Origin: Halichoerus grypus
Taxonomy: Eukaryota > Chordata > Mammalia > Carnivora > Phocidae
Length of the DNA: 64,000 bases
Direction of reading: 5' to 3'
Assembly (NCBI RefSeq): GCF_964656455.1
Contig: NC_135715.1
Location: forward strand, 40,434,603 to 40,498,602
Made by a program: the position numbers and the translations under genes. Below the pieces are notes generated by a model. The model was given only the letters and a program-made list of their open reading frames with translations, was not told the origin of the DNA and searched no databases. Below, piece after piece: positions 12,077 to 23,515 of the stretch; the first letter of the stretch is position 1; each line of letters opens with the position of its first letter.

Positions 12077-12678
12077 TTTTATTATGTTATGTTAATCACC
12101 ATAAATTACATCATTAGTTTTTGATGTAGTGTTCCATGATTCATTGTTTGTGTATAATACCCAGTGCTCCATTCAGTACATGCCCTCTTTAATACCCATC
12201 ACCAGGCTAACCCATACCCCACCCCCTCCCCTCTAGAACCCTCAGTTTGTTTCTCAGAGTCCAAAGTCTCTCATGGTTCATCTCCCCCTCCAATTTTCCC
12301 CCATTCATTTATCCCTTCCTGCTATCTTCTTTTTCTTCTTTTTTTTTTTTTTAACATATAATGTATTATTTCTTTCAGATGTACAGGTCTGTGATTCAAC
12401 AGTCTTACACATTTCACAGCGCTCACCACAGCACATACCCTCCCCAGTGTCTATCACCCAGCCACCCCATCCCTCCCACCCCCCACCACTCCAGTAACCC
12501 TCCGTTTGTTTCCTGAGATTAAGAATTCCTCATATCAGTGAGGTCATATGATACATGTCTTTCTCTGACTTATTTCGCTTAGCATAATAATCTCTAGTTC
12601 TATCCACGTCATTGCAAATGGCAAGATTTCATTCCTTTTGATGGCTACATAATATTCCATTGTATATATATACCATTT

Positions 12679-13923
12679 CTAATTTATCCATTCATCTGTC
12701 GATGGACATCTTGGTTCTTTCCACAGTTTGGCTATTGTGGACATTGCTGCCATAAACATCGGGGTGCACATAGCCCTTCGGATCACTACATTTGTATATT
12801 TGGGGTAAATACCCAGTAGTGCAATTGCTGGGTTGTATGGTAGCTCTATTTTCAACTTTTTGAGGAACCTCCATACTGTTTTCCAGAGTGGCTGCACCAG
12901 CTTGCATTCCCACCAACAGTGTAGGAGGGTTCCCCTTTCTCCGCATCCTTGCCAACATCTATCGTTTCCTGACTTGTTAATTTTAGCCATTCTGACGGGT
13001 GTGAGGTGGTAAATTATTGAGGTTTTGATTTGGATTTCCCTGATGCCGAGCGATGTTGAGCACTTTTTCATGTGTCTGTGGGCCATTTGGATGTCTTCTT
13101 TGGAAAAATGTCTGTCCATGTTCTCTGCCCTTTTCTTGATTGGATCATTTGTTCTTTGGGTGTTGAGTTTGATAAGTTCTTTATAGATTTTGGATACTAG
13201 TCTTTAATCTGATATGTCATTTGCAAATATCTTCTCCCATTCTGTCAGTTGTCCTTTGGTTTTGTTGACTGTTTTTTTTTTTTTTTTTTTTTTTTGCTGT
13301 GCAAAAGCTTTTTATCTTGATGAAGTCCCAATAGTTCATTTTTGCCCTTGCTTCCCTTGTCTTTGGCGATGTTTCTAGGAAGAAGTTGCTGTGGCTGAGG
13401 TCGAAGAGGTTGCTGCCTGTGTTCTCCTTTAGGATTTTGATGGACTCCTGTCTCACATTAGATCTTTCAACCATTTTGAGTCTATTTTTGTGTGTGGTGT
13501 AAGGAAATGGTCCAGTTTCATTTTTCTGCATGTGGCTGTCCAATTTTCCCAACACCATTTATTGAACAGACTATCTTTTTTCCACTGGACATTCTTTCCT
13601 GCTTTGTGGAAGATTAGTTGACCATACAGTTGAGGGTCCATTACTGGGCTCTCTATTCTGTTCCATTGATCTATGTGTCTGTTTTTGTGCCAGTACCATA
13701 CTGTCTTGATGATTACAGCTTTGTAATAGAGCTGGAAGTCTGGAATTGTGATGCCACCAGCTTTGCTTTTCTTTTTCAACCTTCCTCTGGCTATTCGGGT
13801 TTTTTTCTGGTTCCATACAAATTTTAGGATTATTTGTTCCATTTCTTTGAAAAAAGTGGATGGTATTTTCATCTGTACAGTCATATTCCATCCCTTTATC
13901 GTATTTAACCTTATTTTGTACAT
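12679..13923 (-). pseudogene. L1 ORF2 C-terminal part, frameshifted
   Basis: Minus-strand frames together cover the second half of ORF2: from 13923 with [20 protein letters not shown] and [15 protein letters not shown], a shift near 13453-13460 into [20 protein letters not shown], another at the A24 run (13272-13295) and then [20 protein letters not shown] and [20 protein letters not shown] ending at 12679. These correspond to the end of the reverse transcriptase region and the C-terminal cysteine-rich segment. Several frameshifts make it non-functional. Confidence 0.9.
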
Positions 13924-13960
13924 ATATATGTTTTTCTTTCTTTAAAATTTTGGGAGGCAC
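13924..13960. other. L1 inversion junction
   Basis: Left of this point the L1 reads on the minus strand (ORF2), right of it on the plus strand (region before ORF1, 'GGGAGGCACTTTCTTCTAAC'). About 25 bases near 13875-13900 do not fit my expectation for ORF2 and could be filler made during end joining; the exact breakpoint is uncertain. Confidence 0.7.
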
Positions 13961-14206
13961 TTTCTTCTAACAGACCAAAATATGCCCAAAATTTAGTGTG
14001 TGGCACCGATCTATGCACCAGCTTGATCATATTTGATCATATTCTTTTTTTTTTTATCTTTATCTTTTTCTATTCTTTTTCTTTCTTTCCCTTTCTTTTC
14101 CCCTGGTTTCAGGTCTTTTCTGATTTGTTTAGCGTATATTTTTCTGGCGTTGTTTTTACTCTGTTAACATTTTGTTCTCTCATTCATCTATTCTCCTCTG
14201 GACAAA
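13961..14206 (+). promoter_or_regulatory. L1 5' UTR remnant (partial)
   Basis: Sequence directly before ORF1 in carnivore L1s, with a pyrimidine-rich tract (14043-14105). It is the 5'-most L1 sequence retained, so the element lacks most of its promoter. Confidence 0.65.
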
Positions 14207-15106
14207 ATGACAAGATGGAGAAAATCACCTCAAAAAAAAGAACAAGAGGCAGTACTGACTGCCAGGGACCTAATCAATACAGACATTAGTAAGATGTCAG
14301 AGCTAGAGTTCAGAATGACAATTTTAAAGATACTAGCTGTGCTTGAAAGAAGCATGGAAGATACTAGAGAAACCCTTTCTGTAGAAATAAAAGAACTAAA
14401 ATCTAACCAAGTCAAAATCAAAAAGGCTATTAATGAGGTGCAATCAAAAATGGAGGCTCTAACTGCTAGGATATAAATGAGGCAGAAGAGAGAATCAGTG
14501 AGATAGAAGACCAAATGATGGAAAATAAAGAAGCTGAGAAAAAGAGAGATAAACAACTACTGGATCATGAGGGCAGAATTTGAGAGATAAGTGATACCGT
14601 AAGACGAAACAACATTAGAATAATTGGGATCCCAGAAGAAGAAGAAAGAGAGAGCGGGGCAGAAGGTATATTGGAGCAAATTATAGCAGAGAACTTCCCT
14701 AATTTGGGGAAGGAAACAGGCATCAAAATCCAGAAGGCATAGAGAACCCCTCCTCAAAATCAATAAAAATAGGTCAACACCCCGACATCTAATAGTAAAA
14801 CTTACGAGTCTCAGAGACAAAGAGAAAATCCTGAAAGCAGCTCGGGATAAGAGGTCTGTAACCTACAATGGTAGAAACATTAGATTGACAACAGACCTAT
14901 CCACAGAGACCTGGCAAGCCAGAAAGGACTGGCAGGATATATTCAGAGCACTAAATGAGAAAAATATGCAGCCAAGAATACTATATCCAACTAGGCTGTC
15001 ACTGAAAATAGAAGGAGAGATAAAAAGCTTCCAGGACAAACAAAAACTAAAGGAATTTGCAAACAGAAAACCAGTCCTACAAGAAATATTGAAAGGGGTC
15101 CTCTAA
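14207..15106 (+). pseudogene. L1 ORF1 (RNA-binding chaperone), broken
   Basis: The L1 ORF1 product is a trimeric RNA-binding protein that packages L1 RNA. Here the start ATG at 14207 opens MTRWRKSPQKKEQEAVLTAR and a coiled-coil-like stretch rich in E, K and L (ISKMSELEFRMTILKILAVL). A 2-base insertion near 14471 ('GGATATAAATGAGG') ends this frame at 14476. In the original frame there are further stops at about 14581 (CGA to TGA) and 14740 (CAG to TAG) and a likely 1-base insertion near 14751. The C-terminal domain is recognisable in 14885-15106, with WQARKDWQDIFRALNEKNMQ and RLSLKIEGEIKSFQDKQKLK before the normal stop. About 300 codons in total. It lies on the inverted segment and cannot be translated as one protein. 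Confidence 0.9.
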
Positions 15107-15187
15107 GCAAAGAGAGAGCCTAAAAGCAACATAGATCAGAAAGGAACACAGACAATATACAATAACAGTCATCTTACTGGCAATACA

Positions 15188-16159
15188 ATGGCGCTAAATT
15201 CATATCTTTCAATAGTTACCCTGAATGTAAATGGGCTAAATGCCCCAATCAAAAGACACAGGCTATCAGATTGGATTAAAAAACAAGACCCATCGATATG
15301 CTGTCTGCAAGAGACTCATTTTAGACCCAAAGACACCTCTAGATTGAAAGTGAGGGGGTGGAAAACCATTTACCATGCTAATGGACACCAAAAGGAAGCT
15401 GGGGTGGCAATCCTTATATTAGACAAATTAGATTTTAAACCAAAGACTATAATAAGAGATGAGGAAGGACACTATATCATACTTAAAGGGTCTATCCAAC
15501 AAGAAGATCTAACAATTGTAAATATCTATGCCCCTAACATGGGAGCAGCCAATTTTATAAGCCAATTAATAATAAAAGCAAAGAAACACATTGACAACAA
15601 TACAATAATAGTAGGGGAGTTTAACACCCCCCTCACTGAAATGAACAGATCATCTAAGCAAAAGATCAACAAGGAAATAAAGACTTTAAATGACACACTG
15701 GACCAAATGGACTTCAGAGATATATTCAGAATATTCCATCCCAAAGCAACGGAATACACATTCTTCTCTAGTGCCCATGGAACATCCTCCAGAATAGATC
15801 ACATCCTAGGTCACAAATCAGGTCTCAACTGGTACCAAAAGATTGGGATCATTCCCTGTATATTTTCAGACCACAGTGCTTTGAAACTAGAACTCAATCA
15901 CAAGAGGAAAGTCGGAAAGAACTCAAATACATGGTGGCTAAAGAGCATCCTACTAAAGAATGAATGGGTCAACCAGGAAATTAAAGAAGAATTAAAAAAA
16001 TTCCTGGAAACAAATGAAAATGAAAACACAACTGTTCAAAATCTTTGGGATGCAGCAAAGGCGGTCCTAAGAGGAAAGCATATAGCAATACAAACCTTTC
16101 TCAAGAAACAAGAAAGGTCTCAAATACACAACCTAACTCTACACCTAAAGGAGCTGTAG
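15188..16159 (+). pseudogene. L1 ORF2 N-terminus: endonuclease domain, truncated by a stop
   Basis: A 323-codon open frame encoding the apurinic/apyrimidinic-like endonuclease that nicks target DNA during L1 insertion. Visible family residues, numbered in this frame: N13, E42 (LQETHF), Y114 (NIYAPN), N146, T191, D204 (SRIDHILG), S227-D228-H229 (FSDHS). The position equivalent to the catalytic Asp of GDFN is Glu144 (VGEFNTPL). The frame ends at a TAG (16157-16159) where the family usually has a Glu codon; ORF2-like sequence continues in frame to about 16450 (start of the RT region, '[10 protein letters not shown]'). The start ATG at 15188 lies 82 bases after the ORF1 stop, the normal L1 spacing. 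Truncation, the E144 change and loss of the RT domain mean no active ORF2 protein. Confidence 0.93.
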
Positions 16160-16450
16160 AAAGAACAGCAAATAAAGCCTAAACCCAGCAGGAGAAGAGA
16201 AATAATAAAGATCAGAGCAGAAATCAATGAAATAGAAACCAAAAGAACAGTAAACAGATCAACGAAACTAGGGGCTGGTTCTTTGAAAGAATTAATAAGA
16301 TTGATAAACCCCTGGCCAGACTTATCAAAAAGAAAAGAGAAATGACCCAAATAAATAAAATCATGAATGAAAGAGGAGAGATCACAACCAACACCAAAGA
16401 AATACAAACAATTATAAGAACATATTATGAGCAACTATATGCCAGCAAAT
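16160..16450 (+). pseudogene. L1 ORF2 continuation after the nonsense codon
   Basis: Same frame as the endonuclease domain continues beyond the TAG with ORF2-like sequence up to 'ATGCCAGCAAATTA', where L1 homology ends at the right target-site duplication. Confidence 0.8.
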
Positions 16451-16465
16451 TATATATTTCTTTTT
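16447..16465. repeat. Target-site duplication, right copy
   Basis: AAATTATATATTTCTTTTT; partner at 12058-12076. Its first six bases (AAATTA) are also L1 sequence, so the L1/target boundary has 6 bases of microhomology. Confidence 0.75.
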
Positions 16466-16562
16466 AATTTTCTTTTAAAAGTAGTTCTCTAATATGGTAA
16501 TATCATTGCTATATATTTGGTGTTTGGAATAAAAAAGCTATATTTTGCATCGCCTTTTTAAA

Positions 16563-16686
16563 GGGTTCTCTGGCTGGCTCAGTCAGAACAGCATGCGACT
16601 CTTGATCTTGGGATTGTGAGTTCAAGCCCCTTGTTGGGTGTAGAGATTACTTAAAAATAAAAAAATAATAATAATAAATTTAAAAA
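16563..16686 (+). mobile_element. Short tRNA-type Can-SINE
   Basis: 'GGCTGGCTCAGTCAGAACAG', 'CATGCGACTCTTGATCTTGG' and 'GTGTAGAGATTACTTAAAAA' followed by an A/T-rich tail with AATAATAAT. No clear target duplication. Confidence 0.85.
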
Positions 16687-16689
16687 CAA

Positions 16690-17250
16690 ACAAACCTTTT
16701 TTAGAAGAAGTGATATTTAAATTCTCCACGTGTTGCAAGTGGGTAGGAAAAGAGCATCTAGCTAGAGGCAACAGCAAAAGTAGACACTCTGAAGTTAGAA
16801 CATCCATGAAACTGCATCAGTATGATTTGAACATAATCCATGATGCTTAGAGTGATATGTGTTGAGGTGTGAAATGTAAGTTCATAGAATCATTTTAATG
16901 AGGAAAATTTAGAGCCATGGAAAGGAGCAAAGATTTAATTCTCAGGACAATGAAGAGAAACATGTAACAAGTTTTAGGAGGATGAACCACAAATTTATAT
17001 TTTAAATGACTGAATGCTTTGCTCAGTGGCACGCCTTCCTACTCGTAGCGTGGCCCAGGGAGCCCTGGCATCGGCATCAACTGAGAGCTTACAAGAAACG
17101 CAGGATCTTTGGTCCATACTGCAGATCTACCTAATTGAAATTGACATTTTAAAATGTTTGGTTAATTCCTTGGTACATTAAAGTCTGAGAGCACTGGTTT
17201 AAGACGTGCTTCTTCGAGTCCACGACGGGTTCATGCCACTGTAGACGGTG
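16690..17250. other. Unassigned sequence
   Basis: No gene or recognisable repeat; somewhat higher GC near 17030-17100. Confidence 0.4.
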
Positions 17251-18090
17251 TTTCCTTGGCCTGCTTCACAGCCCTCAGCCTGCAGTTTCTTTTGCTGCGC
17301 TCCTGGCTTAGGACACCATTTCATGTTTCTCAAGTCTTCCTTTTTCTTGTTTTCATTCTCATCTTGTTGGAGTATATTTTCAAGTAATTGCCTCAGAAAG
17401 AGTTTAGTGGAGGTAAATCTATTGGTCGTGGCATGATCCAAGTTTGGCTGCCTCTAGAATTCAAGGTAAAGAGCTGCTTTTCCTCAGAACTTTAATACAC
17501 TGATCTATTGTGCTGGAATCTGGCACTTTTCCTGAGCAGTATGGTGGTAATATGGTAATATGAACCTTGTCCCATTGTAAAAAGAATCTTTTCTTTTTTT
17601 TTTTTTTTTTCTTTGCTTTCTCTCTGGAAGCTTTTATAAACTTTTCTTTGTACTTGGTGTTATTTTTTTTTTTAACATTTAAGTCTTTTTTTTTAAGATT
17701 TTATTCATTTATTTGACAGAGAGAGACACAGCGAGAGAGGGAACACAAACAAGCAGGGGGAGTGGGAGAGGGAGAAGCAGGCTTCCTGCTGAGCAGGGAG
17801 CCCAATGCGGGGCTGGATCCCAGGACCCTGGGACCATGACCTGAGCCAAAGGCGGACACTTAATGACTGAGCCAACCAGGCGCTCACATATTTGGTGTTA
17901 TATTAAATAATGTTATGCTTAGTGTTGGGGCATATTTTCCTCAGTATTAATTTGACAAGACTTTCCTGTCCATTTCATTTATTTATTTTTTTTATTTCTC
18001 TTTCCAGAACTTCTGTGTGGTATGTTGGACATCCTGAATTTTTCTCTGTCAAGTATTTCTTCATTATTTTGTTTTTTATATCTTTTTTTT
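17250..18090 (-). repeat. Ancient L1-like fragment, interrupted by a SINE
   Basis: Plus-strand wording such as 'GCTTTCTCTCTGGAAGCTTT' (17615), 'TTCCTCAGTATTAATTTG' and 'TTTCCAGAACTTCTGTGTGG' (18002) is the antisense of a familiar old LINE-type mammalian repeat. The SINE at 17664-17886 splits it, and the repeat resumes afterwards. Family name uncertain. Confidence 0.45.
17664..17886 (-). mobile_element. Can-SINE, full length, minus strand
   Basis: T-rich tail (17664-17720) to GAGCCAACCAGGCGCTC. 10-bp target duplication TTGGTGTTAT at 17654-17663 and 17892-17901. Confidence 0.93.
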
Positions 18091-18329
18091 GTGAGGAAAT
18101 AAAAAGCAGCCCCTTACATCCAGGAAGTGATCTGACAATGACAGTTGGCTTCAGTGTTGTTGGAAGATGGCCTGATACTCATAACTAGGCCAGACTGTTC
18201 TCTTCTTAGGCACACATGATCTCGTAGGCACCAACATCAAGATCACACTGAGATTATGATAAAGTGAGATAGCAAACATCTCATTTCTTAGCAGTTATTA
18301 GTGACTGCTATTTCTTTATCAACTACAGT

Positions 18330-18860
18330 GTGATTCTTGCTCTAATATGGCCTTCCTATAGATAAAATTAATGAGATGCTCAAACACATAAATGCTACTG
18401 CTTTCTAACAGCACCCAATCCAAAGTGGACCCCCATTTCCAGACCCTGTTTCCAAAATTACCCAATAAAAGACCAAATCCAATTACAGGTTCTTTCTAAT
18501 GCTTTTTTTTTTTTTTTTTTTTAATGTTTTTATTCATTTTTTTGAGAGAGAGAGTACAAGAAGGGGGAGTGTCAGAGGGAGAAACAGACTCCCCGCTGAG
18601 GAGGGAGCCTGATGTGGGGCTCAATCCTGGGATTCCAGGATCATGACCTGAGCCAAAGGTAGCCGCTTAACCAACTGAGCCACCCAGGTGCCCTTTTAAT
18701 GCTTGCTTTATGAGACCTCCTACCATTCCTTATAGTGTGTGTTCTCCCTCTCTGCAATTAGTAATAAACTCACTTATTCACCTACAGGTGTGTTCCTGGT
18801 GACCTTTGGCTGGAAGACATTGATAGAAGTATATTTTATAAATGCAGAGGGAAATTACTA
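18330..18860 (+). repeat. Possible LTR fragment split by a SINE
   Basis: Sequence around the SINE at 18505-18693 has LTR-like order: 'ACCCAATAAAAGACC' then 'GTAATAAACTCACTTATTCA' and 'GTGTTCCTGGTGACCTTTGG'. No open frame, primer-binding site or partner LTR was seen. It could equally be another old repeat. Confidence 0.25.
18505..18693 (-). mobile_element. Can-SINE, full length, minus strand
   Basis: T20 tail, then 'TTTTTGAGAGAGAGAG' and 'GAGCCACCCAGGTGCCC'. Imperfect target duplication TTTCTAATGCTT/TTTTAATGCTT (18493-18504, 18694-18704). Confidence 0.93.
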
Positions 18861-20230
18861 GTTTTACTTTACAAATTGAGAAACAGAAACTTAAAGAAGT
18901 TAAAGAAGATTTAGGAAATATTTTTCTTTTAAGTAAAAATTATTTTCATTTCACACCTCCTTGGTAATGTGTGAGAACCCCCTGTCACCCAAGGATATAT
19001 AGCCTTTTTAGCTTTGTCTTAATGCCATGCATACTGGCAGACTTTATCCCTTCCTGCCTTCCCATAAAAATTTAAATATTATTTCTCAGTTCCATGGTGG
19101 TGTTACTTCAAGTTAGATTATTATAACTACTCTATTGATGTAAGAAATGGCTCACTTTAAAGAATTTCCTCTGTTGGTAGCAACGAATTTTCAGCACTGG
19201 CCAAGTCACGAGGAAGGGGTCATGAAAGAAATTTGAGATCACAGCACATGGGCAGAATTTCCTCCACATGAAGTAAGCATTGCTCTTAGTGACAGAAGTT
19301 GTAGGTATAAATAAAAGTCAAGAAACCTTTCACTCAGGAGATGCTTTATAGTCCCATCTACTCCAAGCCACTGATTTCACAAGTGGGGAAAAATATATAT
19401 AGACCCCAAATAATTATTTAAATTCCTCAGGGAATTCACTTATGGAAAAAGCCTCTTCTTATGGCCCTTCTAGATGCCACTGTTGAGGAAATACTGGATT
19501 CCTCTTATTGGGAGTACTGAAAGACATTTTTTTAGTCAGAAATTTAAAATATGTCACTAAATCACAACACTTCTGCAATAATGGTATTAATTTCCACTGT
19601 TTTTATTATTCAACATATAAGTAACTCTAAATTGCCTGCATTAATTAAGACAATTTATTTTCCTTCATATTTATTACACAGAATAATATTCAACTTTTAA
19701 AGGAGCAAGAAAAATGTCTAGATAGTGATAAATTATGTACTACTCACTTTCTAATTGAACGTTTCAGTGGATGATCCTTTCTATTTAGTGAGACTTAACT
19801 TCATTGCATCAATGATTAATTAGCATGACTGTTGACATAAATTTCTAAAGAAACAATATTTCTGTAAATCAGATTGTTTTTATAAATGCACATTGTGGGG
19901 AAACAGTTATATTCACTGTATTTGGGAAATTATAAAAATAGAAGAGTCAATAAAACACAATTTTGTCTTATGCATTCCTTAACTGAAAGACATTTCAACA
20001 TCTATTAAATATATTTTTTATCCTTTGTGATCAGAGCTCTAAAACTTTGAAATATGATAAACTACTGATTTTAAATTAGCAAATTGCTAAATTAGATTCT
20101 TAACCTGAGAAAGGATGACTGTTTAACTTGTACAAGTTATGCCTGTGCAGGATTAATCAATCCTCTGTCTCTGCAATATAACCAAGAAATGAATTGTGAT
20201 ATATTGATCTATTCAATATCTAATTTGTGA
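18860..20230. other. Unique AT-rich sequence
   Basis: No gene or repeat recognised. Low-complexity content is modest, so conserved noncoding sequence is possible but cannot be tested here. Confidence 0.4.
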
Positions 20231-21450
20231 CTGTCCATTCTTTACCACACCATTGTGTAGATGCTACAAATTTGTCAGGGAAGAAAACAGATGCAGTTTA
20301 TGCCCTTATGGATTGTACAGCCCAGTGGAAAAAAATGTAGCATTTAAGAGCTAAGCTAGTGTGGAAGAACAAAAATTTAATCTGAGAAATAACTGTTAAA
20401 CTGAGATCAAAAGGGTGAGTAGCAGTCACCTGGTGAATTTAATATAGGAGGATGAGTGAAAGAAACTTTCCTGCAAAGGAAATCATGTGAAGGCTCATAT
20501 TTTAGAGAAAATGCAGCACATTCTAAAAAGTAAGAAGAGTTATTCTGATGAAGTGAAATGAGTAACACAGAGAAAGGTGAAAAAGAAAGCTGGAGAGGAA
20601 GACATGCACCAGATTGCAGGGATGATGTTTGGCAAGGACAATGAAAAGTCACTAAAGCATTTTTTAAATATAAATGACACATTCTGCTTTATTATTTTTA
20701 AAGATGACAGTGGATATAGACTGGATTACACAAAGTCTAGAGAGATACACTCTAGTTAAAATATGAAAGAGGAAGAGATGAGGCGTTAACAGGATAAAAA
20801 GCAGTAGATGGCTTCAAAATATAAAGGAGACATGCTCAAGGTCAGATGGTAAATTATAAATGGATTAATGGATAGTGAATCACAAAAAGATATTTTAAAA
20901 AGTTAATCCACTGTGATTAAAAAATTTAAAAAAATTAAAAAGTTAATCCATATGGTTTTGCTGATGATAGTTTCGGGGTGGATAGTCATATATTCTGAAA
21001 TCAATGATCTCTCCCAGGTTTTAGGATTAAGCAATTGCTCAAATTGTGCTAACACTTAATGAAACAAGAGAGTAACATGCAAAGAGAAGACTCATTTAAG
21101 AGTCATGTGGAGCCACCTACACAATAAACTATGAATAAATATCCCAGGAGGTGGAAAAAAAAGAGAGGGAAGTTTGTTACATATAGTAACCAAAAAAGGG
21201 AAGCCTTCAGTAAATGGCTGCAGTTAAGACTGCAAATATTGTTGAGAAGACAAGAACGTTACATGTCCTGAAGTGAAACTTGTATTTAGCCACACAGAAG
21301 CCACAGATGTCTTTAGCAAAAGAACAGTGTGAAGAAGTAGGAATAATAGTAGCTTGAATGGGATGATGATGTATTGAATTATGAAGGTATGTATGGTGAA
21401 GAAAAATGTTTAGCCTTGAAGAGTGTGTGATAGATGGGTATGATGTTAAT
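20230..21450 (+). repeat. Ancient interspersed repeat, same kind as 7448-8560
   Basis: Shows the same general wording as the element at 7448 ('GCCCTTATGGATTGTACAG', 'GGAAATCATGTGAAGGC', 'GATTGCAGGGATGATG', 'GATGACAGTGGATATAGACT'). Diverged; boundaries approximate. Open frames at 20407-20682 and 20577-20759 fall within it and carry no domain. Confidence 0.35.
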
Positions 21451-21654
21451 TTTAATTAAAGAGATTTAAGCTTCTTTAATACTGATGAAGAGACTGTAAT
21501 ATAATTTGAAGAAAAAGAAGATAAAGTGAAATCAGCAGTACGAACTTTCCATTAAGGAGAATCTACAGTATGCAGAAGAAGGAAATAAAAACAGCCATTA
21601 ACAAGAAAGAGAGTCAGTTTATCATTATGATAAGAGTACAAGGGGATGCATGCA

Positions 21655-22330
21655 TGTAAAAACAACTCTTAGGTTCATTGATCCTTTCTATGGTTTTTTA
21701 AATCTCTATTTCATTTGTTTGTCTTCTAATTTTCATTACTCTTTCCTTCTGCTAATTAGGCTTAGTTTATTCTTTTTCCAGTTCCCTAATATGTAATGCT
21801 AGGTTGTGTGAGACCTCGTTATTTTCTTGATGTATGATTTTATTACTAACTTCCTAATCAGCACTGCTTTTGATGCATCCCATAAGTTTTGGCCTGTTGT
21901 GTTTCCATTTTCACTTGTCTCAAGATATTTTTTTATTTCTCTTTTGAGTTGTTCAAGAGTTTCATACCATTGTGGTTGGGAAAGATACTTGACATAATTT
22001 CAGTGTTCTTAAATTTATTATGACTCATGTTGTGGGCTGATATGATTTATCCTGGAGAGTGTTCCATGTGAGCTCGAGGAGAATGTGTATCATACTCTTT
22101 TTGAATGGAATATTCTGTATATGTCTCTTAAAATCACTTGCCCTATAGTATTATTCAAGTCTACTTTTTCTGTTTATTTTCTGTCTGGATGATGTGTCCA
22201 TTGTTGAAAGTGAGACACTGAAGTCTCCTACCATTATTGTACTGCTATTTCTCCCTTCAGATCTGTTAATATTTGTTTTATATGTTTAGGTGCTCTAATG
22301 TTGGTGGCTTATATATTTACAGTTATAAAA
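21655..22330 (-). mobile_element. Old L1, inverted 5' segment (ORF2 endonuclease to early RT)
   Basis: Plus-strand text such as 'CATCCCATAAGTTTTGGCCT', 'TTGTGGGCTGATATGATTTA' and 'GATGTGTCCATTGTTGAAAG' is antisense L1 ORF2 endonuclease-region sequence, so the L1 sense strand here is minus. It joins at about 22330 to the 3' part of an L1 on the plus strand. No reading frame survives. Confidence 0.8.
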
Positions 22331-22864
22331 TATATATGGAACTCATACAACCCAATAGCAAGGAAAAACAACAACAACAACAAATAATTTAAAAATGGGC
22401 AAAGGACCAAAATAGATATTTTTCCAAAGAAGACATACAAATGCTTAATAGGTATAAAAAAGAAGCTCACCATCACTAATCATCAGGGAAATAAAAATCA
22501 AAATTACAATGAGATATCATCTCTTATCTGTTAGGATGGCTATTACAAAAAGTAAAAAGATAAGTGTTGGTGAGGATGTGGAGAAAAGGGAACCTTGCAC
22601 ACTGTTGGTAAGAATGTAAATTAATACAATTATTAAGGAAAACAATATGGAGATTCTTTTAAAAAATTAAAATTGAACTATGATGTAGCAATCCTACTTC
22701 TGGGTATACAACCAAAGGAAATAAAATAAAAATTTGAAGAGATATCGGCACTCCTATGTTGATTGCAACATTATTCACAATAGCCTGCCAGTGCCTGTCA
22801 GTGAATGAAAAGATTAAGAAATGTGATATATATATATATTTTCCAGTATTTTATATATCTTGTG

Positions 22865-22924
<60 letters not shown>

Positions 22925-23515
22925 GTATATATATCATATACAATATAATAAAACATAAATATTTTATAACTTAGATAAAACATAATATATATTTATAAGC
23001 ATAAATATATATTTTAGATATATTTCAAACTTAAAAAAATAAATCCTGCAATTTGCAACCACATGGATGAATCTGAGGACATTATGCTAAATGAAATAAA
23101 CTGAAAAAGAAAGACAAATACTTCACGACCTCTCATTTCTGGAATCTATTAATGTCAGACTCATAGGAGAGAGAAGAATAGTGGTTGTAAGGGACTGGAG
23201 GGTCATGGAGAGGTAGTCAAAGGGCACAAAATTTCAGTTGTGAGATAAGTTCTAGAGACCTAAAGTACTGCATAGTGACTGTAGTTAGCAATGATGTATT
23301 GCATACTGAAAATGTGCTGAGAGTAGATCTTAAGTGTTCTCACCACACAAAAAAGTAACTGTTGACATGAGAGATAGGTTAATTAGCTTAAACGTGATAA
23401 TAATTTAAAAATGTGTATATATATACATATATATATATATCAAAACATCACATTATACAGATTCAATATATACAATTTTAATTTGTCAATACATCAAAAA
23501 GCTGGGGAAAAAAGA
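22331..23515 (+). mobile_element. Old L1, 3' segment (ORF2 C-terminus and 3' UTR)
   Basis: Contains 'AAAAATGGGCAAAGGACCAA', 'TTTTTCCAAAGAAGACATAC', 'GGTGAGGATGTGGAGAAAAG' and a 3' UTR ending 'AATATATACAATTTTAATTT' and an A-rich end near 23515. Divergence is much higher than in the young L1s. A (TA)n tract has expanded inside it (22871-22921). Together with 21655-22330 it forms a second inverted L1. Confidence 0.85.
22871..22921. repeat. (TA)n microsatellite
   Basis: About 25 uninterrupted TA units, within a longer AT-rich stretch 22828-23030 inside the old L1. Confidence 0.95.

Larger units (their letters stand above)
12058..16460 (-). mobile_element. Young L1 with inverted 5' half (twin-priming insertion)
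   Basis: Element sense is minus. The 3' end, with T-run (the element's poly-A) at 12074-12080, 3' UTR and ORF2 C-terminus, lies at 12074 to about 13930 on the minus strand. From about 13950 to 16450 the 5' region, ORF1 and first third of ORF2 lie on the plus strand. The segment of ORF2 between 'YASKL' and the region before '[12 protein letters not shown]' is missing. Flanking duplication AAATTATATATTTC(T)5 at 16447-16465 matches 12058-12076 apart from one extra AT dinucleotide. This is the arrangement expected of twin priming, with the internally primed end at the outer edge. Confidence 0.92.

Noticed and set aside
15526..15759. 77-codon minus-strand frame
   Set aside because: Antisense shadow of the L1 ORF2 endonuclease frame at 15188-16159.
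17199..17441. 80-codon minus-strand frame with a charged, exon-like look
   Set aside because: The DNA runs into text of an old LINE-type repeat on the same strand; there is no splice signal pattern or known domain.
20407..20682. 91-codon minus-strand frame
   Set aside because: Inside an ancient dispersed repeat; no domain and no supporting gene structure.
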